Shown piece by piece: positions 11,976 to 19,067 of a stretch of DNA of 44,194 nt. The notes below the pieces were generated by a model, which was given only the letters and a program-made list of their open reading frames with translations, did not search any database and had not been told where the DNA came from. The stretch is from positions 1 through 44,194 of the IMG/VR virus record IMGVR_UViG_3300010413_000085; one strand, given 5' to 3'. A program made the translations under genes and the position numbers. Positions within the stretch are counted from its first letter, which is position 1, and each line of letters opens with the position of its first letter. The DNA is from a virus.

Positions 11976-12646
11976 CGCAAATGCATCTCGGCTGGCATTT
12001 CTGCGCGATGCGAGACGGCAAACCGATACTGCGCGATGGCACTCCGTTGGAGATCGGGCGGACCTACGAGCATCACGGCCCACTCGTGATGTGCGGTGCC
12101 GGCTACCACAGCTCGGGGCGGGTCATCGACGCGCTTCGGTACGCCCCAGGAGATTACCTGTGCCGCGTGCTCGCGAGCCATGACGTTGCGGACACAGACA
12201 AGCACGTTTCACGGTATCGTGTGGCCCTCGTCGGGTACGTCGCGACAGCGACGCTGCATCTCTTCTCAGCCCGCATCGCATATTGTGCCCTGCTCGCCGA
12301 GAGGGAAGCTGGGCGCGAACCGCATCCCGATTCATGGCGAGCCGTAGCGACCAAGGTCTCGTGGTGTCGCGGAGAGGCCACGGACGATGATCTGTACGCG
12401 GCCTTGAGCGCGGCCTGGAGCGCGGACTACGCGGCCAACAGCGCGTCCTACGCGGCCAGGAGCGCGGCCGGCGCGGCCAACGCGGCCAACGCGGCCAGGA
12501 GCGCGGCCTACGCGGCCAGCAACGCGGCCTACGCGGCCAGCAGCACGGCCAGCAGCGCGGCCGACGCTCTACTCCTATCCATGCTCCCGAAGAAGCTCGT
12601 TGACCCGAGCTTGATCGAGACGGCGCTCGCCGAGGTGGAGGACTGA
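11972..12646 (+). CDS. Hypothetical 224-aa protein with alanine-rich repeats
   Basis: The first ~130 residues are a compact domain (LGWHFCAMRDGKPILRDGTP, YEHHGPLVMCGAGYHSSGRV, DALRYAPGDYLCRVLASHDV), which resembles a family of phage proteins with a Cys/His-containing N-terminal domain and a repeat tail. Residues about 140-200 are short Ala-rich repeats (YAARSAA, NAANAARSAAYAA, SNAAYAASSTA). The function is unknown. The repeats are copy-number-variable in many phages. The start GTG 11972 overlaps the previous stop; ATG 11981 is an alternative. Confidence 0.75.
   Translation: MTQMHLGWHFCAMRDGKPILRDGTPLEIGRTYEHHGPLVMCGAGYHSSGRVIDALRYAPGDYLCRVLASHDVADTDKHVSRYRVALVGYVATATLHLFSARIAYCALLAEREAGREPHPDSWRAVATKVSWCRGEATDDDLYAALSAAWSADYAANSASYAARSAAGAANAANAARSAAYAASNAAYAASSTASSAADALLLSMLPKKLVDPSLIETALAEVED
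12400..12567 (+). repeat. Coding repeats of GCGGCC-type 12-15-bp units
   Basis: Imperfect tandem units around GCGGCC(T/A)ACGCGGCCAGC encode the Ala-Ala-Tyr/Asn/Ser repeats of the 224-aa protein. Units differ in length by multiples of three, so they keep the frame. The tract is prone to slippage and expansion. Confidence 0.65.
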
Positions 12647-13135
12647 ATGGCGCACCATGTATTCAAGCAGCAGGCCGCCTGCACTTCGTGCGGATCAACA
12701 GGTCTCTATGTCGGTATGGCAGAGCGGGACGGAGCAGCGGTCGTCTGCCATACGTGCAAAGGAACCGGAGAGAAAACGATCCGCGTCGAGTGGGACGACT
12801 TCGAGGGTCGCAAGCGACGCGATGGTGTCGAGCGTGTCTACGAGACGAATCCCGGGATCTGCATCGACATAGGGGAAGGCCGATTTGTACTCTCAGACTT
12901 CGGCGGGATGCCGTACCAGGATTGGCTCGACGGACGACAGTTCGAGCGCGGGATGGAGAACCGAGGCTTCACCTGCCCGGCGTGGTGGTATCAATCTGCG
13001 AACTACAATCTCAAGCCAAAATGGGATGCCTGCCTCATTGCCGGTCCGTTTTCCCATTGCCCGCACTTTCCGAACAAGGCCGCGTGTTGGGCGCGCTGGG
13101 ATCGTGAGAATCCGCTCGCCGAGGTGGAGGGATAG
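12647..13135 (+). CDS. Hypothetical 162-aa protein with DnaJ-like zinc motif
   Basis: An N-terminal zinc knuckle CTSCGSTGLYVGMAERDG...CHTCKGTGE (residues 12-41) matches the CxxCxGxG repeats of DnaJ zinc domains. The remainder is rich in aromatic residues and ends with an acidic PLAEVEG. No J-domain is present. It probably binds a partner protein or nucleic acid. Confidence 0.7.
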   Translation: MAHHVFKQQAACTSCGSTGLYVGMAERDGAAVVCHTCKGTGEKTIRVEWDDFEGRKRRDGVERVYETNPGICIDIGEGRFVLSDFGGMPYQDWLDGRQFERGMENRGFTCPAWWYQSANYNLKPKWDACLIAGPFSHCPHFPNKAACWARWDRENPLAEVEG

Positions 13136-13345
13136 ATGGATAAGTACGACGCTTTTTTTGGTTCGTGTGCGGCTCTTGTGGTGATTGTTCTGATCGGCTC
13201 CGCGACATTCTCATGCGCCGACGATAGGCGGCAGATCGTGCGCGCGATCGAAGCGGGGGCTGACCCCGTGATGGCTCGCTGTGCGGTCAAGGGCTACGGC
13301 GAGGGATGCGGCCTCTATGGGATCGCTGTGAGGGATCGTAAGTGA
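13136..13345 (+). CDS. 69-aa membrane or exported protein
   Basis: The ATG follows directly after the previous TAG. Residues 8-26 (FGSCAALVVIVLIGSATFS) form one transmembrane or signal segment, followed by Cys-Ala-Asp-Asp. That could be a weak lipobox (TFSC) or a cleavage site. The rest is a short domain with two further cysteines. The function is unknown. Confidence 0.6.
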   Translation: MDKYDAFFGSCAALVVIVLIGSATFSCADDRRQIVRAIEAGADPVMARCAVKGYGEGCGLYGIAVRDRK

Positions 13346-13455
13346 CCCCCTCCCACGCCCCCGAGCACCTGCGCACGGTGATGCTGTGCGCGGCAGCCGG
13401 CGCGTTCGTGTTGTGGCTGATCGGAGACTGGTGGCTGCGAAGGAGCGGGCGGTGA
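13342..13455 (+). CDS. 37-aa single-span membrane protein
   Basis: The GTG overlaps the previous TGA, and the stop overlaps the methyltransferase start. Residues 14-28 (MLCAAAGAFVLWLIG) form one transmembrane helix, followed by a basic tail (DWWLRRSGR). It is another of the tiny membrane genes packed into this operon. Confidence 0.5.
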   Translation: MTPSHAPEHLRTVMLCAAAGAFVLWLIGDWWLRRSGR

Positions 13456-14150
13456 GCCGCGGTCTCGTCCTGAGCCTCTTCCCCGGCATCGGGATGCTCG
13501 ACAAGGGCTTCGAGGAGGAGGGCTTCTGTGTCGTGCGCGGGCCGGATCTGCTGTGGGGCGGGGACATTCGGCGGTTTCATCCGCCCTATGGGAGATTTGA
13601 TGGCGTGATCGGGGGGCCGCCGTGTCAGAAATTCTCTCCCATCGGCAATGTCAATAGATCAAGATGGGGAGAGGATTCCGTCATGCCCGACCTCATTCCG
13701 GAGTTCAGGCGTTGCGTGCTGGAGGCGTCTCCCGAATTCTGGGTGATGGAAAACAGCCCTCGAGCCTACGGGCCTTTTGACGGAGAACGCTACGAACAGC
13801 ACCTCATCCATCTGGATTCTCAGTGGCTTGGAGAACAGCAGGCTAGACGACGATGTTTCTGGAGCAATCTACGACTACACGTTGAGGTTCTGGCTCTCGT
13901 TCCCCCTGTATCCGGTAGTGAGCGTGCCGTTTCCTCTCTCGGTTCGGTCGACTACCACGGATCGCGGGCAAAAGAACCTAGCCGGGATCTCGGAAGAATG
14001 CTCGAACTCCAGGGCTTCCCGCGCGACTGGCTTGACCATTCCCCGTTCACGATGCAAGCGAAAAAGAAGATGGTCGGCAACGGAGTTCCGCTCGCCATGT
14101 CCCGCGCCATCGCTCGAGCGGTGGTGAAGGCGCTAGAGGCGCGGAAATGA
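13452..14150 (+). CDS. C5 cytosine DNA methyltransferase
   Basis: It transfers a methyl group from AdoMet to carbon 5 of cytosine. The 232-residue protein has motif I (LSLFPGIGMLDKGFEEEGF), motif IV GGPPCQKFS with the catalytic Cys, motif VI as VMENS, motif VIII QARRRCFW, motif IX-like LQGFPRDW and motif X (KMVGNGVPLAMSRAIARAV). The region between VIII and IX, normally the target recognition domain, is short. No partner endonuclease is adjacent, so it probably protects phage DNA from host restriction. The start is GTG 13452, overlapping the previous stop. Confidence 0.92.
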   Translation: MSRGLVLSLFPGIGMLDKGFEEEGFCVVRGPDLLWGGDIRRFHPPYGRFDGVIGGPPCQKFSPIGNVNRSRWGEDSVMPDLIPEFRRCVLEASPEFWVMENSPRAYGPFDGERYEQHLIHLDSQWLGEQQARRRCFWSNLRLHVEVLALVPPVSGSERAVSSLGSVDYHGSRAKEPSRDLGRMLELQGFPRDWLDHSPFTMQAKKKMVGNGVPLAMSRAIARAVVKALEARK

Positions 14151-14326
14151 TCTACGCGGTCACCCTCGGCGGCTTCCTGCTCGTCTCGGGATTCTTCCTG
14201 CTCGGCATCGGCTTCGGAAAGATGATCGGGCGCCGGCAGGTGTACGACGAATGGACGCTCACGTTGGAGCGAGAGAGGTTGGAAAGGCTTGCGCGCTCGC
14301 AGAAATCCTGCGCGTGCGTGAGATAG
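14147..14326 (+). CDS. 59-aa membrane protein
   Basis: ATG 14147 overlaps the methyltransferase TGA. Residues 4-26 (AVTLGGFLLVSGFFLLGIGF) form one transmembrane helix. A long charged helix follows (EWTLTLERERLERLARSQ) and it ends CACVR. The shape resembles small inner-membrane proteins with a cytoplasmic coiled coil. The function is unknown. Confidence 0.6.
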   Translation: MIYAVTLGGFLLVSGFFLLGIGFGKMIGRRQVYDEWTLTLERERLERLARSQKSCACVR

Positions 14327-14331
14327 GAGTA

Positions 14332-14432
14332 GTAGACGAGAGTCGTCTACCTCGAAGTGTTGGTCTGACAAAGGGTCCCCGGGGGTCGCGATCGGGGTTT
14401 GGTTGCCCGGGGACCCGACCGCCCTTTTGGGC
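14332..14432 (+). ncRNA. Three consecutive hairpins in the 124-base gap before the annealing-like gene
   Basis: A perfect 8-bp hairpin GTAGACGA-GAG-TCGTCTAC occupies 14332-14350. An 11-bp stem GGGTCCCCGGG/CCCGGGGACCC (14373-14383 with 14406-14416) has a 22-base loop. A short GCCC-TTTT-GGGC follows at 14421-14432. The next gene starts at 14451 behind GGGGAGGG. The density of pairing suggests an RNA structure that controls downstream translation or partially terminates transcription. Confidence 0.5.
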
Positions 14433-14450
14433 TGAACGGCGGGGAGGGAA

Positions 14451-15227
14451 ATGAGCGAAGGCAAGCCGAGTGAACTGCAAGGCGAGGTGATCCTCGTGGA
14501 GCCGCACGATCGCAGCATCGTTCGCGCCGAGCCGGGCGATGTGATCGCAGCCGTCGAGGACTACCGGAACATTCAAAAGGCACTCGACGCCGCGATGCCC
14601 GACTGCCTCATCACCATCCAAGGTCGGAAGTTCCGCAAGAAGAACTACTGGCGCGGCATCGCAACCGCGTTCAACCTCACGGTGAAGCAGGTCTCCGAGC
14701 AGCGCGTCGAGGAGGGCGACGACTGGGGCTGGATCGCGACCTACACGGCGACCGCCGGCAACGGACGCAGCGCCGATGGAGACGGGGCGTGCTTTGCGAG
14801 CGAGAAGACCGACCGACAGGGCAAGATCATCGCCACCGTCCACAACGTCCGGTCTCATGCCCACACCCGCGCCTACAACCGCGCCGTCTCGAATCTCGTG
14901 GGCTTCGGAGAGGTGAGCGCCGAGGAGATGATGCAGCAGAAACCCGCGCGCCGATCTCCCGGACCCCCTCCCCAGAGTGGTGCGCCCACGATCACCGAGA
15001 AGCAGCAGAAGCGGCTCTTTGCGATCTCGTCAGCGACCGCCGAGCGGCTTCAGGTCCCCGCCGACGAGGTGCGGGGCTGGCTCCGCGAGCAGATCGAGGC
15101 CCTGGGGCTGGAATCCACCAAGGACCTGACGAAGGAGCCCTATGAGATGCTCTGTGACCGACTGGAGAAGATGCGGCTGGACGACCTCGTTCCGAAGCCC
15201 GCAGACGATGAGGAGGAGCCGTTCTGA
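14451..15227 (+). CDS. Candidate single-strand annealing or recombination protein, 258 aa
   Basis: The core at residues about 50-160 has a compact pattern: CLITIQGRKFRKKNYWRGIA, a beta segment (WGWIATYTATAGNGRSADGD), and HAHTRAYNRAVSNLVGFGEV followed by SAEEM. Such RAxNRAxSxLxGxGEVSAEE segments occur in phage and archaeal proteins in recombination gene clusters, near nucleases and Gp157-like proteins. The C-terminal ~80 residues are a charged helical domain. It is followed at once by a Gp157-like gene. The function is inferred and uncertain; it might bind DNA without annealing. Confidence 0.5.
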   Translation: MSEGKPSELQGEVILVEPHDRSIVRAEPGDVIAAVEDYRNIQKALDAAMPDCLITIQGRKFRKKNYWRGIATAFNLTVKQVSEQRVEEGDDWGWIATYTATAGNGRSADGDGACFASEKTDRQGKIIATVHNVRSHAHTRAYNRAVSNLVGFGEVSAEEMMQQKPARRSPGPPPQSGAPTITEKQQKRLFAISSATAERLQVPADEVRGWLREQIEALGLESTKDLTKEPYEMLCDRLEKMRLDDLVPKPADDEEEPF

Positions 15228-15709
15228 TGTCCAAGCTATTCGAGATCCACGATGCGATCGAGCGCGTGCTCGCCGAGGAGGTCGATTACGAGACCGGAGA
15301 GATCACGGACGAGACGCTGGCGAAGCTCGATGCGCTGGAGATCGCCCGCGACGAGAAGGCCCTCGCGGTCGCCCGCTACCTGATCGGCGAGGCGTCCGAG
15401 GGCGAGCGGGTGAAGGCCCAGGCCGATCGGCTCGCGACGCGGGCGAAGGCCCATGCGAATCGCGCCGAGCGCCTCAAGGGCTATCTCCAAGCGAACCTCC
15501 CGATCGGGCACAAGATCCGGGACGACGTGGTGCAGATCGGCTGGCGCAAGTCGAGCGCCGTCTACATCCACCACGAGGACGAGCTCCCGGAGGAGTTCTG
15601 GAGGGTGCGGCGCGAGCCCGACAAACAGAGGGCGAAGGACGCGCTGAAGGAAGGCCGCGAGGTGCCCGGCGCCGAGCTGGTGGTGCGTCATCACCTGAGT
15701 ATTCGCTGA
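15227..15709 (+). CDS. Gp157-like protein
   Basis: This matches the phage Gp157 family in size (160 aa) and design: a long N-terminal coiled coil (residues about 1-95, with ERVLAEEVDYETGEITDETL and AQADRLATRAKAHANRAERL), followed by a beta domain with VQIGWRKSSAVYIHHEDELP, EEFWRVRREP and the ending GREVPGAELVVR. The family lies in recombination and replication clusters and was linked in one phage to resistance; its biochemistry is not settled. ATG overlaps the previous TGA (TGATG). Confidence 0.85.
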   Translation: MSKLFEIHDAIERVLAEEVDYETGEITDETLAKLDALEIARDEKALAVARYLIGEASEGERVKAQADRLATRAKAHANRAERLKGYLQANLPIGHKIRDDVVQIGWRKSSAVYIHHEDELPEEFWRVRREPDKQRAKDALKEGREVPGAELVVRHHLSIR

Positions 15710-16074
15710 TGTCCGTCCTCGACGACCTCGCCTTCTGCGTCCAGCACGCGGCCCAAGACGAAGGCTACGAGGCCCTCGCACGGCGCTGCGGAATCGTCGG
15801 CGGCAACGGCCGGGGCATCAAGAACTACATCCACCGTGCGGCGCACCCCGGCGAGGCTCACAGCGAGACGCGCGAGTATAGCCCGGTCCTCTCGGAGAAC
15901 TTGGTCAAGCTGCTCGACGGGCTGGGGCTCACGGTCGCGCCCCGTGACGAAACCGTGCCCACCGTGGCCCACGTCTGCATGATGGTCTCGCGGATGGACT
16001 GCCACCGGGTTGCGAAGTCGATGGCGATCGATGCGGTTCACCGGGCGGGGCTGATACCGGAGGAGACGCCGTGA
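15709..16074 (+). CDS. Hypothetical 121-aa protein
   Basis: ATG overlaps the previous TGA. An N-terminal helix (SVLDDLAFCVQHAAQDEGYE) and the stretch NGRGIKNYIHRAAHPGEAHS suggest a helical DNA- or protein-binding fold, and the C-terminus (MVSRMDCHRVAKSMAIDAVH) is helical too. It probably belongs to the recombination cluster by position only. No family is assigned. Confidence 0.7.
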   Translation: MSVLDDLAFCVQHAAQDEGYEALARRCGIVGGNGRGIKNYIHRAAHPGEAHSETREYSPVLSENLVKLLDGLGLTVAPRDETVPTVAHVCMMVSRMDCHRVAKSMAIDAVHRAGLIPEETP

Positions 16075-16247
16075 CGCTCTTCCTAACGTCCATCCATTGC
16101 CCGGTGTGTGGAGAGGATACCGAGGCCGACATGCTGCATGACGGCTACCTCGTCGCCAGTGCAAGCGAAGCTACCCTGCGCTGCCGATCCTGCGCGACGG
16201 AGTTCAGGGTCGAGTTCTTTGAGGTTGGGCAGGAGGAGAAGCCGTGA
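16071..16247 (+). CDS. 58-aa zinc-ribbon protein
   Basis: The GTG overlaps the previous TGA. Two CxxC pairs (HCPVCGE at residues 9-15 and RCRSCAT near residue 40) frame a beta hairpin, the design of a small zinc ribbon. It is one of several zinc microproteins in this genome and may bind nucleic acid. It overlaps the next gene. Confidence 0.6.
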   Translation: MTLFLTSIHCPVCGEDTEADMLHDGYLVASASEATLRCRSCATEFRVEFFEVGQEEKP

Positions 16248-16465
16248 AGATCCGATCCAGCGTGCAGCGTGAAGGCAAACAGATTTGGTTGCTGTGGCGC
16301 AACGCGGAGGTTGGCTCTGCGCGAGGCTGGTTCTTGCTCGGAGCTTTGTGGGCACTGAACTGGGTTCTGCGAAGTCACAGCCGACCGGCGAAGTTCGCAG
16401 AAAGGGAATGGGAATGCGACCAAAAGCGATACTCGCCACCGTGGTCATGGAACAACAAACCGTAA
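16244..16465 (+). CDS. Hypothetical 73-aa membrane-associated protein
   Basis: The GTG overlaps the previous TGA. Residues about 28-43 (GWFLLGALWALNWVLR) could form a short membrane helix, with basic flanks on both sides. The C-terminus is rich in Trp and Pro. No family is known. Confidence 0.5.
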   Translation: MKIRSSVQREGKQIWLLWRNAEVGSARGWFLLGALWALNWVLRSHSRPAKFAEREWECDQKRYSPPWSWNNKP

Positions 16466-16478
16466 AGGAGACGCCGCG

Positions 16479-16658
16479 ATGACCGAAGCCGAGGCGCGGG
16501 AGCGTGCGGAGCGGATCGCTACTCAATTCTTCGGAAAGCTCAGCTACGCAGAGGTATGCGATCTGATCGACAAGATCGCCGCAGCGCAGATTGAGGCGTT
16601 CCGCAAAGGATGGGCAGATTGTCGCGAGGCGGTTATTCGTGAGATCGAACGCCAGTGA
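16479..16658 (+). CDS. Hypothetical 59-aa protein
   Basis: AAAGGAGACGCCGCG precedes the ATG. The protein is all helical and charged (MTEAEARERAERIATQFF, LIDKIAAAQIEAFRKGWADC). Similar helices ending in a Cys near a basic stretch occur in the 80-aa protein at 18225-18467. Its function is unknown. Confidence 0.6.
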   Translation: MTEAEARERAERIATQFFGKLSYAEVCDLIDKIAAAQIEAFRKGWADCREAVIREIERQ

Positions 16659-16699
16659 ACAGATCGCCGCCGCGCTCGTCGAGGCGAGTGGAGGGAAGG

Positions 16700-16891
16700 A
16701 TGGCTAAACTTGATGAACCGACCGAAGAACAAGTGCGTTCATTAGGCTGGAATTCACTACCCGCTGGCAGTGGCAACGACCACGTATTCGCGCAGCAGTT
16801 GAGCTACATCGGGGTGGTGCTGGTACAAATCCGCGAGCTACTCCGTCTGCTCGTCGAGGCGGGGAAGGAGCCCGGCGATGGCAACGGGTGA
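16700..16891 (+). CDS. Hypothetical 63-aa protein
   Basis: The start ATG 16700 is chosen because GGAGGGAAGG lies immediately upstream; a frame open from 16655 lacks such a site. The protein has an acidic start (MAKLDEPTEEQVRSLGW) and one longer helix (LSYIGVVLVQIRELLRLLVE), which is hydrophobic on one face. It is unassigned. Confidence 0.6.
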   Translation: MAKLDEPTEEQVRSLGWNSLPAGSGNDHVFAQQLSYIGVVLVQIRELLRLLVEAGKEPGDGNG

Positions 16892-17039
16892 ATACACGAC
16901 GGTTACGTTCGGACAGTACGGAGAGGTCTACGTATGGCGTACCGTCGTTCCGATTGTGGAGATCACACCGGGAACTGGTGGGATGGCGATGTTGTTAGAA
17001 ATTCTGAAGCAACAGGAGCGCAGCGATGCCGAAGCCTGA
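16878..17039 (+). CDS. Hypothetical 53-aa protein
   Basis: It overlaps the end of the 63-aa gene by 14 bases. The product starts with beta strands (EYTTVTFGQYGEVYVWRTVV) and ends with a helix (MAMLLEILKQQERSDAEA). It then overlaps the start of the 64-aa gene. It is too short to classify. Confidence 0.5.
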   Translation: MATGEYTTVTFGQYGEVYVWRTVVPIVEITPGTGGMAMLLEILKQQERSDAEA

Positions 17040-17220
17040 CCGACGACGGAAGCTGTGGGTGGTGGAGTATCTGGATAACATGACGGGGGAATGGTACGCG
17101 GGAAGCCGGGTCGCTCCGACACGTAAAAGACTTCGTCAGATTCAGCTTCAACTAGCACACGAGAACCCTTGGCTTGACACCCGCATCCGCTGCTACGTCC
17201 CGCGCGACGAGACCGACTGA
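17026..17220 (+). CDS. Hypothetical 64-aa basic protein
   Basis: ATG lies inside the previous gene. The protein is basic (MPKPDRRRKLWVVEYLDN) with a beta-beta-helix look and a central RVAPTRKRLRQIQLQLA helix. The charge suggests nucleic-acid binding, but no motif confirms it. Confidence 0.6.
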   Translation: MPKPDRRRKLWVVEYLDNMTGEWYAGSRVAPTRKRLRQIQLQLAHENPWLDTRIRCYVPRDETD

Positions 17221-17230
17221 GGAGGTTGCC

Positions 17231-17515
17231 ATGACCCGCCTACTCGCCCTCGCCCTGCTGCTACCTATCGCTTGTGATTACGCGAACCCCTACAAAGCCG
17301 GATTCGACGAAGGAGCAAAGAGCCAGATGGTGTGGGACGTGACTTTGCTCGCCTGTTCAGCGAATCGCCATGAAGAGGACGGTGATCGCCGTGGGGCAAT
17401 AGCTCTATGGGCAAGTGTTTCTGCCATTTGCGGGTGGGACAACATGCAAAAGATCAGAGCGTCCGACAACTGTCTTGAAGCAACCGCCCAAGTGCTCACG
17501 GGAGAACGACTATGA
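17231..17515 (+). CDS. Exported or lipoprotein-like 94-aa protein (secreted trio, gene 1)
   Basis: GGAGG lies just before ATG 17231. The N-terminus MTRLLALALLLPIAC is a signal peptide that ends in a lipobox-like PIAC, so it may be lipid-anchored. The mature part has three more cysteines and looks helical (YKAGFDEGAKSQMVWDVTLL). The DNA of its signal region matches that of the 27-aa ORF at 17822 in 25 of 26 bases. It would be exported to the periplasm. Confidence 0.65.
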   Translation: MTRLLALALLLPIACDYANPYKAGFDEGAKSQMVWDVTLLACSANRHEEDGDRRGAIALWASVSAICGWDNMQKIRASDNCLEATAQVLTGERL

Positions 17516-17811
17516 AGTTCCTAGCCCTACTCGCCCTCGCCTGCCTACTCGCCCCACTCGCAGCTTCCGCCAACGGTTTCCCGCTCTGCAAACTATGGAG
17601 AGAAATGCACCGCTGCCAAAGTGAGGAATGGTCTCAGTGTTGGAATGAGAAAGCTGAGCGGATCAGTAACTTCCTGCGTGAGACATTCGATGAGGAGACT
17701 GCCTATCGATTCTCGCGGATGTCTGGACCCCTCTCGACCTGTTCTGATCGTTCGTTCAAATGGACACCTCCTGGGTATTGGCCCGGACAGAATGACCCAG
17801 AAGCAAACTAG
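17512..17811 (+). CDS. Exported 99-aa protein (secreted trio, gene 2)
   Basis: ATG overlaps the previous TGA. The signal peptide core is LALLALACLLAPLAASA, with an Ala-x-Ala cleavage site near residue 20. The mature part contains four cysteines (FPLCKLWREMHRCQSEEWSQC...STC) in an N-terminal helix and a later loop, so two disulfides are possible. Its signal also repeats the CTACTCGCCCTC stretch found in the other two genes. The role is unknown; periplasmic or extracellular location is expected. Confidence 0.65.
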   Translation: MKFLALLALACLLAPLAASANGFPLCKLWREMHRCQSEEWSQCWNEKAERISNFLRETFDEETAYRFSRMSGPLSTCSDRSFKWTPPGYWPGQNDPEAN

Positions 17812-17821
17812 GAGGGGAATA

Positions 17822-17905
17822 ATGCGACGCCTACTCGCCCTCTCCCTGCTGCTCGCGATGCCGGCTGTCGCGCTTGACGGGCTGCGCTGGTACGTGGAGG
17901 ACTGA
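17822..17905 (+). CDS. 27-aa ORF with full signal peptide (secreted trio, gene 3)
   Basis: A strong GGAGGGG precedes ATG 17822. MRRLLALSLLLAMPAVA is a complete Sec signal with an AVA cleavage site, leaving a mature peptide of ten residues, LDGLRWYVED. Such a tiny exported peptide could be a signal, a toxin or a duplicated signal remnant of the neighbouring genes. The signal DNA is 25/26 identical to that of the gene at 17231, so duplication is likely. Confidence 0.5.
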   Translation: MRRLLALSLLLAMPAVALDGLRWYVED

Positions 17906-17907
17906 CG

Positions 17908-18228
17908 ATGGACTTCGACGTGGAGAAGGAAGCGAGTAAACTCGCCGAGCGGTTGCGTCCACAGCCATGCTTCCAAGACAGCTACACACGAAAGCTAACC
18001 GACTTCGCCCGCCGCGCCATCGCCGCCACCGAGGAGCGGGTGGAGGAGGAGCGGTCAACGTGGCGACTGAAGCGCCGTCGGTATCGCGAACACATCAGGA
18101 ATATGCAGGCAGCGTGTGAGAGGTGGAAGCGGCTCTACGAAGTCGTCGTGGCACGCAACTTGCTGAGATGTGAACAAGACGAGCGCCGCCGCCGCCGCGA
18201 AGCCGGGCGAGGGGAGGGAGAGGGGTGA
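17908..18228 (+). CDS. Hypothetical 106-aa basic coiled-coil protein
   Basis: The protein begins with MDFDVEKEASKLAERLRPQP, then a long basic helix (TEERVEEERSTWRLKRRRYR) and a C-terminal Arg/Glu-rich tail (RRRREAGRGEGEG). It is probably a coiled-coil DNA- or RNA-binding protein. The stop overlaps the next GTG. No family is assigned. Confidence 0.6.
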   Translation: MDFDVEKEASKLAERLRPQPCFQDSYTRKLTDFARRAIAATEERVEEERSTWRLKRRRYREHIRNMQAACERWKRLYEVVVARNLLRCEQDERRRRREAGRGEGEG

Positions 18229-18467
18229 GCGATTGGTCCGAGGTGCAGAGAACGCTTGAGCGTGTCCAGCAACAGATCGAACGTCTGGAGGCGCCGATGG
18301 GTGAGGCTATCTGCGATGCCGTTCTCGCCGAACGCGAGCGGTGCGCGAAGGTGGCGGACTATTATGACAGGCTGGAGCGCGAGGATCACGACAAGACTGG
18401 ATCTTCGATCCTCTGGTATTCCAGTTGCATCGCCGCCGTCATCCGCAGCGGGGAGGACCCTCAGTGA
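18225..18467 (+). CDS. Hypothetical 80-aa helical protein
   Basis: The GTG overlaps the previous TGA. A leucine-rich coiled coil (TLERVQQQIERLEAPMGE) is followed by AVLAERERCAKVADYYDR, a motif frequent in small phage proteins with an AxxxERERCA helix. The C-terminus is short. It is unassigned. Confidence 0.6.
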   Translation: MSDWSEVQRTLERVQQQIERLEAPMGEAICDAVLAERERCAKVADYYDRLEREDHDKTGSSILWYSSCIAAVIRSGEDPQ

Positions 18468-19066
18468 GCGAGAGGACGGAACTCGCCACCAAGATCGTCC
18501 GCGCCCTCTGGCCAAGCGAGCGGTGCGAGCAGGTGCTCGACGCGCGGGTGGAGCTGGTGCGGGGGGTGCTGGAGAGGGAGGAGAAGATGGAGAAGAAGGA
18601 GCCGAGCGAGCTGGCGAGGAAGATCGCCCATGCAGTCCATATCAATGCAGGTAGCTATCGCCGTGGTGTTTGGGTACACACACCTGAGAACATCATCGCA
18701 GAGATTGTTTCTGACAACGGCCTCTCCGACCTGGAGGCCAAGCTGGAGGCCGCGGAGAAGCTAGCCCACGATCGTCTCAACGAGATCATCGAGATATCGC
18801 ATGACCTGCACATCAAGCTGGAGGCTGCGGAGTGTGGGCGGGACGGCTACAAGGCGATGGTTTGCTCGCAGTCCTGCAAGATGCACTACCCGCCTCCCGA
18901 TGGTAAGCCGTTTCCGTGGGATGAGCTTAGACATGAACGGGATGAGGCGCTGGGGAGATTGAAGCTTATCGCTGAACTGACCGATGGTTGGCCTGGAGAC
19001 GGTTCCATACTCAACGAGAATACGCATCGGCGCGTCCACCGCCTCGCCACCGAGAAGGACGACTGA
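18464..19066 (+). CDS. Hypothetical 200-aa protein
   Basis: The GTG start at 18464 overlaps the previous stop. Helical, charged segments dominate (ELVRGVLEREEKMEKKEPSE, LSDLEAKLEAAEKLAHDRL), with a short CSQSCKMHYPPPDGKPF stretch that could bind metal. It looks like a modular protein of coiled coils, similar in style to the next gene. No function is known. Confidence 0.65.
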   Translation: MSERTELATKIVRALWPSERCEQVLDARVELVRGVLEREEKMEKKEPSELARKIAHAVHINAGSYRRGVWVHTPENIIAEIVSDNGLSDLEAKLEAAEKLAHDRLNEIIEISHDLHIKLEAAECGRDGYKAMVCSQSCKMHYPPPDGKPFPWDELRHERDEALGRLKLIAELTDGWPGDGSILNENTHRRVHRLATEKDD

Positions 19067-19067
19067 G

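Noticed and set aside
12400-12567. Possible CRISPR array
   Set aside because: Repeats are coding, imperfect, adjacent and without unique spacers.
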